In this document: piece after piece, positions 61,963-64,000 of the stretch
Layout: every line of letters starts with the position of its first letter
How positions within the stretch are numbered: the first letter of the stretch is position 1
Source of the DNA: Actinomadura luzonensis
Lineage (GTDB): Bacteria; Actinomycetota; Actinomycetes; Streptosporangiales; Streptosporangiaceae
DNA length: 64,000 nt
Reading direction: 5' to 3'
Assembly: GCF_022664455.2 (NCBI RefSeq)
Contig: NZ_JAKRKC020000002.1
Location: forward strand, 1,860,001 to 1,924,000
Translations under genes and position numbers: made by a program
Notes under the pieces: generated by a model
The model's database searches: none
What the model saw: the letters and a program-made list of their open reading frames with translations, nothing else
What the model was told of the DNA's origin: nothing

Positions 61963-63010
61963 TCATTGTGATCGCTTCTTGGCGCGGTACGGGAGCCAGA
62001 ATCCCAGACCGTACATGGCCAGGCCGAGCAGCATCATGCCGACCGCCACCGGCCACCGCAGCCCCGGCCCCACGTACGTGGCCAGGAACCACGAATGCCT
62101 GAGCTGCCCGCCCGACACCATCACCGCGGCCACGTTCCCCTGCGGCACCAGCGGGATCGCGCCGAGCGAGACGCACGTCACCGCGACCGCCCGCCGCCCC
62201 TTCGGCATCTCCGGGAACGTGAACGACGAGCCGGGCCCGGCCCCGCCGAGCCGCCTGCCCCACCAGCCGGCCGCCAGGGCCACCGCGGTCGCGGGCGCGG
62301 CGCTCAGCGGCACCAGGAACATCATCAGGTACGCCAGGCCGGTCAGCGAGCCGTCGTCCTCGCTGGTGCGCAGCGGGTTGCCGCCGCGGTTGCGCGGGTC
62401 GGTGCCGGGCACCAGCGCGAACACCGAGACCAGCGGCACCAGCCCCGAGGCGCCGCCCAGCGCGGCCAGGTGGCGGCCAGGATCAGCGGCCAGGGTCCGT
62501 CCGCGACCGCCGTCAGGACCACCGCCAGGGCCAGCGCCACCGGGGCCACGGCCGTCAGCCAGGCACGCCGGCACCACCAGGCTGATCGCCGGGGCCACGC
62601 CGGCGAACGCCGCGGCCGCCGCCACCCGGCCCTGGTCGATCACCGCCACGTGGTCGCAGAGCTGCTCCACCAGCGCCATCACATGGCTCGACAACACGAT
62701 CGAGCCGCCGCCCGCGACGAAACCCCGCAGAATCATCTTGATCGTCGCCGCCGACACCGGGTCCACCGCCTCGAACGGCTCGTCCAGCACCAGCAGCCGC
62801 GGCGCGTGCAGCAGCGCCGTGGCCAGGCCGATCTTCTTGCGCATGCCGGTCGAGTGCTCGATCACCAGCGTCTTCTCCGCGCCGTCCAGCTCCAGCACCG
62901 ACAGCAGCTCCTCGGCCCGCGCCGCCACCACGTCCTTGCCGAGCCCGCGCAGCAGCCCCAGGTACGTCAGCACCTCGCGGCCGGTCAGCCGGCCGCCGCG
63001 GCTACCCGTC
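61963..63010 (-). pseudogene. Collapsed ABC transporter: ATPase fragment fused to permease fragment
   Basis: An open frame (ATG 62973) begins inside an ATPase: RLTGREVLTYLGLLRGL, then the signature STGMRKKIGLA, Walker B LLVLDEPFEAVDP and SSHVMALVEQL, but the Walker A region is missing. The ATPase C-terminus is abruptly joined (about 62620) to permease-type hydrophobic sequence ending in VGMMLLGLAMYGLGFWLPY. Between about 62565 and 62470 the plausible membrane sequence (LTAVAPVALALAVVLTAV) lies in another frame, so two compensating frameshifts occur. An ATP-binding defect makes it non-functional as a transporter. Best read as a decayed two-gene exporter with an internal deletion. Confidence 0.72.
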
Positions 63011-63081
63011 GCCTCCGCATCTCCGTGACCTGCGGCTCCCGCGTTTCAAGCCGCTGCTGCGCGGGCGGCCACCTCCACCGG

Positions 63082-64000
63082 TCAGGCGCGCAGCCGCAGC
63101 CCCCGCGGGGTGGGATGGAAGCCGGCCGCCTCCAGGGCCGCCGCCAGCGGGGACTCGGTGATCGACCCCCCGTCGGCCCGCTCGACCGTCAGCTTGCCCA
63201 GCGCCCCGTCGCGCACCGCCAGCGCCAGCGCGTCCACGGCCGGCTGCAGCCGCTCGTCGTCGGCGAACGACAGCAGCGTCTTGCCGCCCCGCTCGACGTA
63301 CAGCACGAGATGCCCGTCCACCAGCACCACCAGCGCCCCCGCCTTGCGTCCCGGCTTGTGCCCGGCGTCGCCGGGCCGCTGCGGCCAGGACAGCGCGGCC
63401 CCGTACGGGTTGGCGGGATCGGCGGCGGCCAGCACCACGGCCCGCCGCCCGGTCTCGCGCCTCGGCGCTTCAGCCCACGGCGCGGGAGCCCCGCCGAAGC
63501 CGTCACCCTCGTGGGCGGGAGCGGCGGCCGGGGCGATGCCCGGGGCCATGGCCCGCATCCGGTCCACGGCCCCGGGCAGCGCGAACTGCGCCCCGCCGAG
63601 CCCTTCGACGAAGTACCCCCGCCGGCACCGGCCGCTCTCCTCGTACGCCCGCAGAACCTGATAAACGGGCGTGAACCCGCCCGGCAGCCGCTCCGACGTC
63701 ACGGCCCCCCGCGTCACCACGCCATGCCGTTCGAGCAGCGCCTCGGCCTGGGCCTGGGCCCGCTGCGCGGCGTCGGCGGCGGGCCCGGGCAGCAGCCACC
63801 ACCGTCCCGCCACCGTCGGCGGCCCGCTCCGGGTGGGCAGCACCGCCCGCCGCCGCCGCGTCGTCGCGGGCCGGTGCGCCGGACGGCCGGTGCCGAGCGT
63901 GGCCCGCAGCGGCGCGAGCGTGTCGCCGGAGACGCGTCCCGACCACACCAGGTCCCACAACGTCGTCGCCAGCGCCTGGTCGTCCTGAGACCCCAGCTGG
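63082..64000 (-). CDS. Lhr-type ATP-dependent helicase, C-terminal part (cut by window edge)
   Basis: About 306 residues open to the right edge, with no start inside the window. The sequence TLWDLVWSGRVSGDTLAPLRA near its beginning, AGRWWLLPG, ALLERHGVVTRGAV, GGFTPVYQVLRAYEESGRCRRGYFVEGLGGAQFALPGAVDRM and the C-terminal GALVVLVDGHLVLYVERGGKTLL are the winged-helix and C-terminal regions of Lhr-type (large helicase-related) superfamily 2 helicases of about 1500 residues, involved in DNA repair. The helicase motor lies outside the window. The stop is at 63082, close to the transporter remnant. Confidence 0.88.
   Translation of the reverse strand, partial: QLGSQDDQALATTLWDLVWSGRVSGDTLAPLRATLGTGRPAHRPATTRRRRAVLPTRSGPPTVAGRWWLLPGPAADAAQRAQAQAEALLERHGVVTRGAVTSERLPGGFTPVYQVLRAYEESGRCRRGYFVEGLGGAQFALPGAVDRMRAMAPGIAPAAAPAHEGDGFGGAPAPWAEAPRRETGRRAVVLAAADPANPYGAALSWPQRPGDAGHKPGRKAGALVVLVDGHLVLYVERGGKTLLSFADDERLQPAVDALALAVRDGALGKLTVERADGGSITESPLAAALEAAGFHPTPRGLRLRA

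Overview
The window is about 64 kb of very GC-rich DNA with dense, often 4-bp-overlapping genes, many GTG starts, and the gene order dapA - rnj - (osaC) - osaA - osaB - ftsK - RodZ-like - rimO - pgsA - cinA - clgR. That order, together with OsaA/OsaB/OsaC and ClgR, points to a filamentous actinomycete. A Streptosporangiaceae-type genome (Nonomuraea or a relative) is my best guess, but the genus is inference. No tRNA, rRNA, CRISPR array or phage module was recognised.

Layout: (1) 405-3729 core: GNAT acetyltransferase, DapA, RNase J and a strong terminator. (2) 3730-24390 is an accessory block that separates rnj from osaC. It holds an ABC-2 exporter with a divergent NarL-type two-component system (4500-8904), a small coiled-coil protein, repeat-rich DNA, a TspO-like protein, one IS5-type insertion sequence (11065-11997) and a hexuronate/aldarate catabolic cluster (12382-24390). 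(3) 24383-34455: OsaC diverging from OsaA-OsaB, then FtsK. (4) 34552-39277: RodZ-like protein, RimO, PgsA, CinA, ClgR and a convergent Nei-type glycosylase. (5) 39345-43252: a frameshifted SpoIIE-type phosphatase, a divergent NB-ARC/TPR ATPase and an Rrf2 regulator. (6) 43395-50633: two paralogous ROK regulators bracketing a GH3 glycosidase and a sugar ABC importer. (7) 50646-61165: D-Ala-D-Ala dipeptidase-like protein, carboxylate-amine ligase, TSUP exporter, gamma-glutamyltransferase, a five-gene dipeptide/oligopeptide importer and a GntR/FCD regulator. (8) 61191-64000: an orphan membrane protein, a collapsed ABC transporter and the C-terminal part of an Lhr-type helicase cut by the window edge.

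How the genes work together: the accessory catabolic cluster encodes uronate dehydrogenase, glucarate dehydratase, a ketoglutarate-semialdehyde-type dehydrogenase, a mutarotase, a three-gene importer and two regulators (IclR and LacI). This is the oxidative route from hexuronate to 2-oxoglutarate, lacking only a 5-keto-4-deoxyglucarate dehydratase. A shared palindrome (GTCCA-N6-TGGAC type) lies at 15437, 18351 and 21476, between or upstream of exactly these genes, and is the probable IclR operator. A different palindrome (GCAACCGGTTGC) precedes lacI-galM. Downstream, the importer/gamma-glutamyltransferase operon carries a TGTATACA-type GntR operator at both its own promoter and the regulator's. 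The most striking protein is OsaA: it carries a long HAMP array of 92-residue units resembling those of fungal group III osmosensing kinases, and two adjacent 276-bp units read as identical at DNA level.
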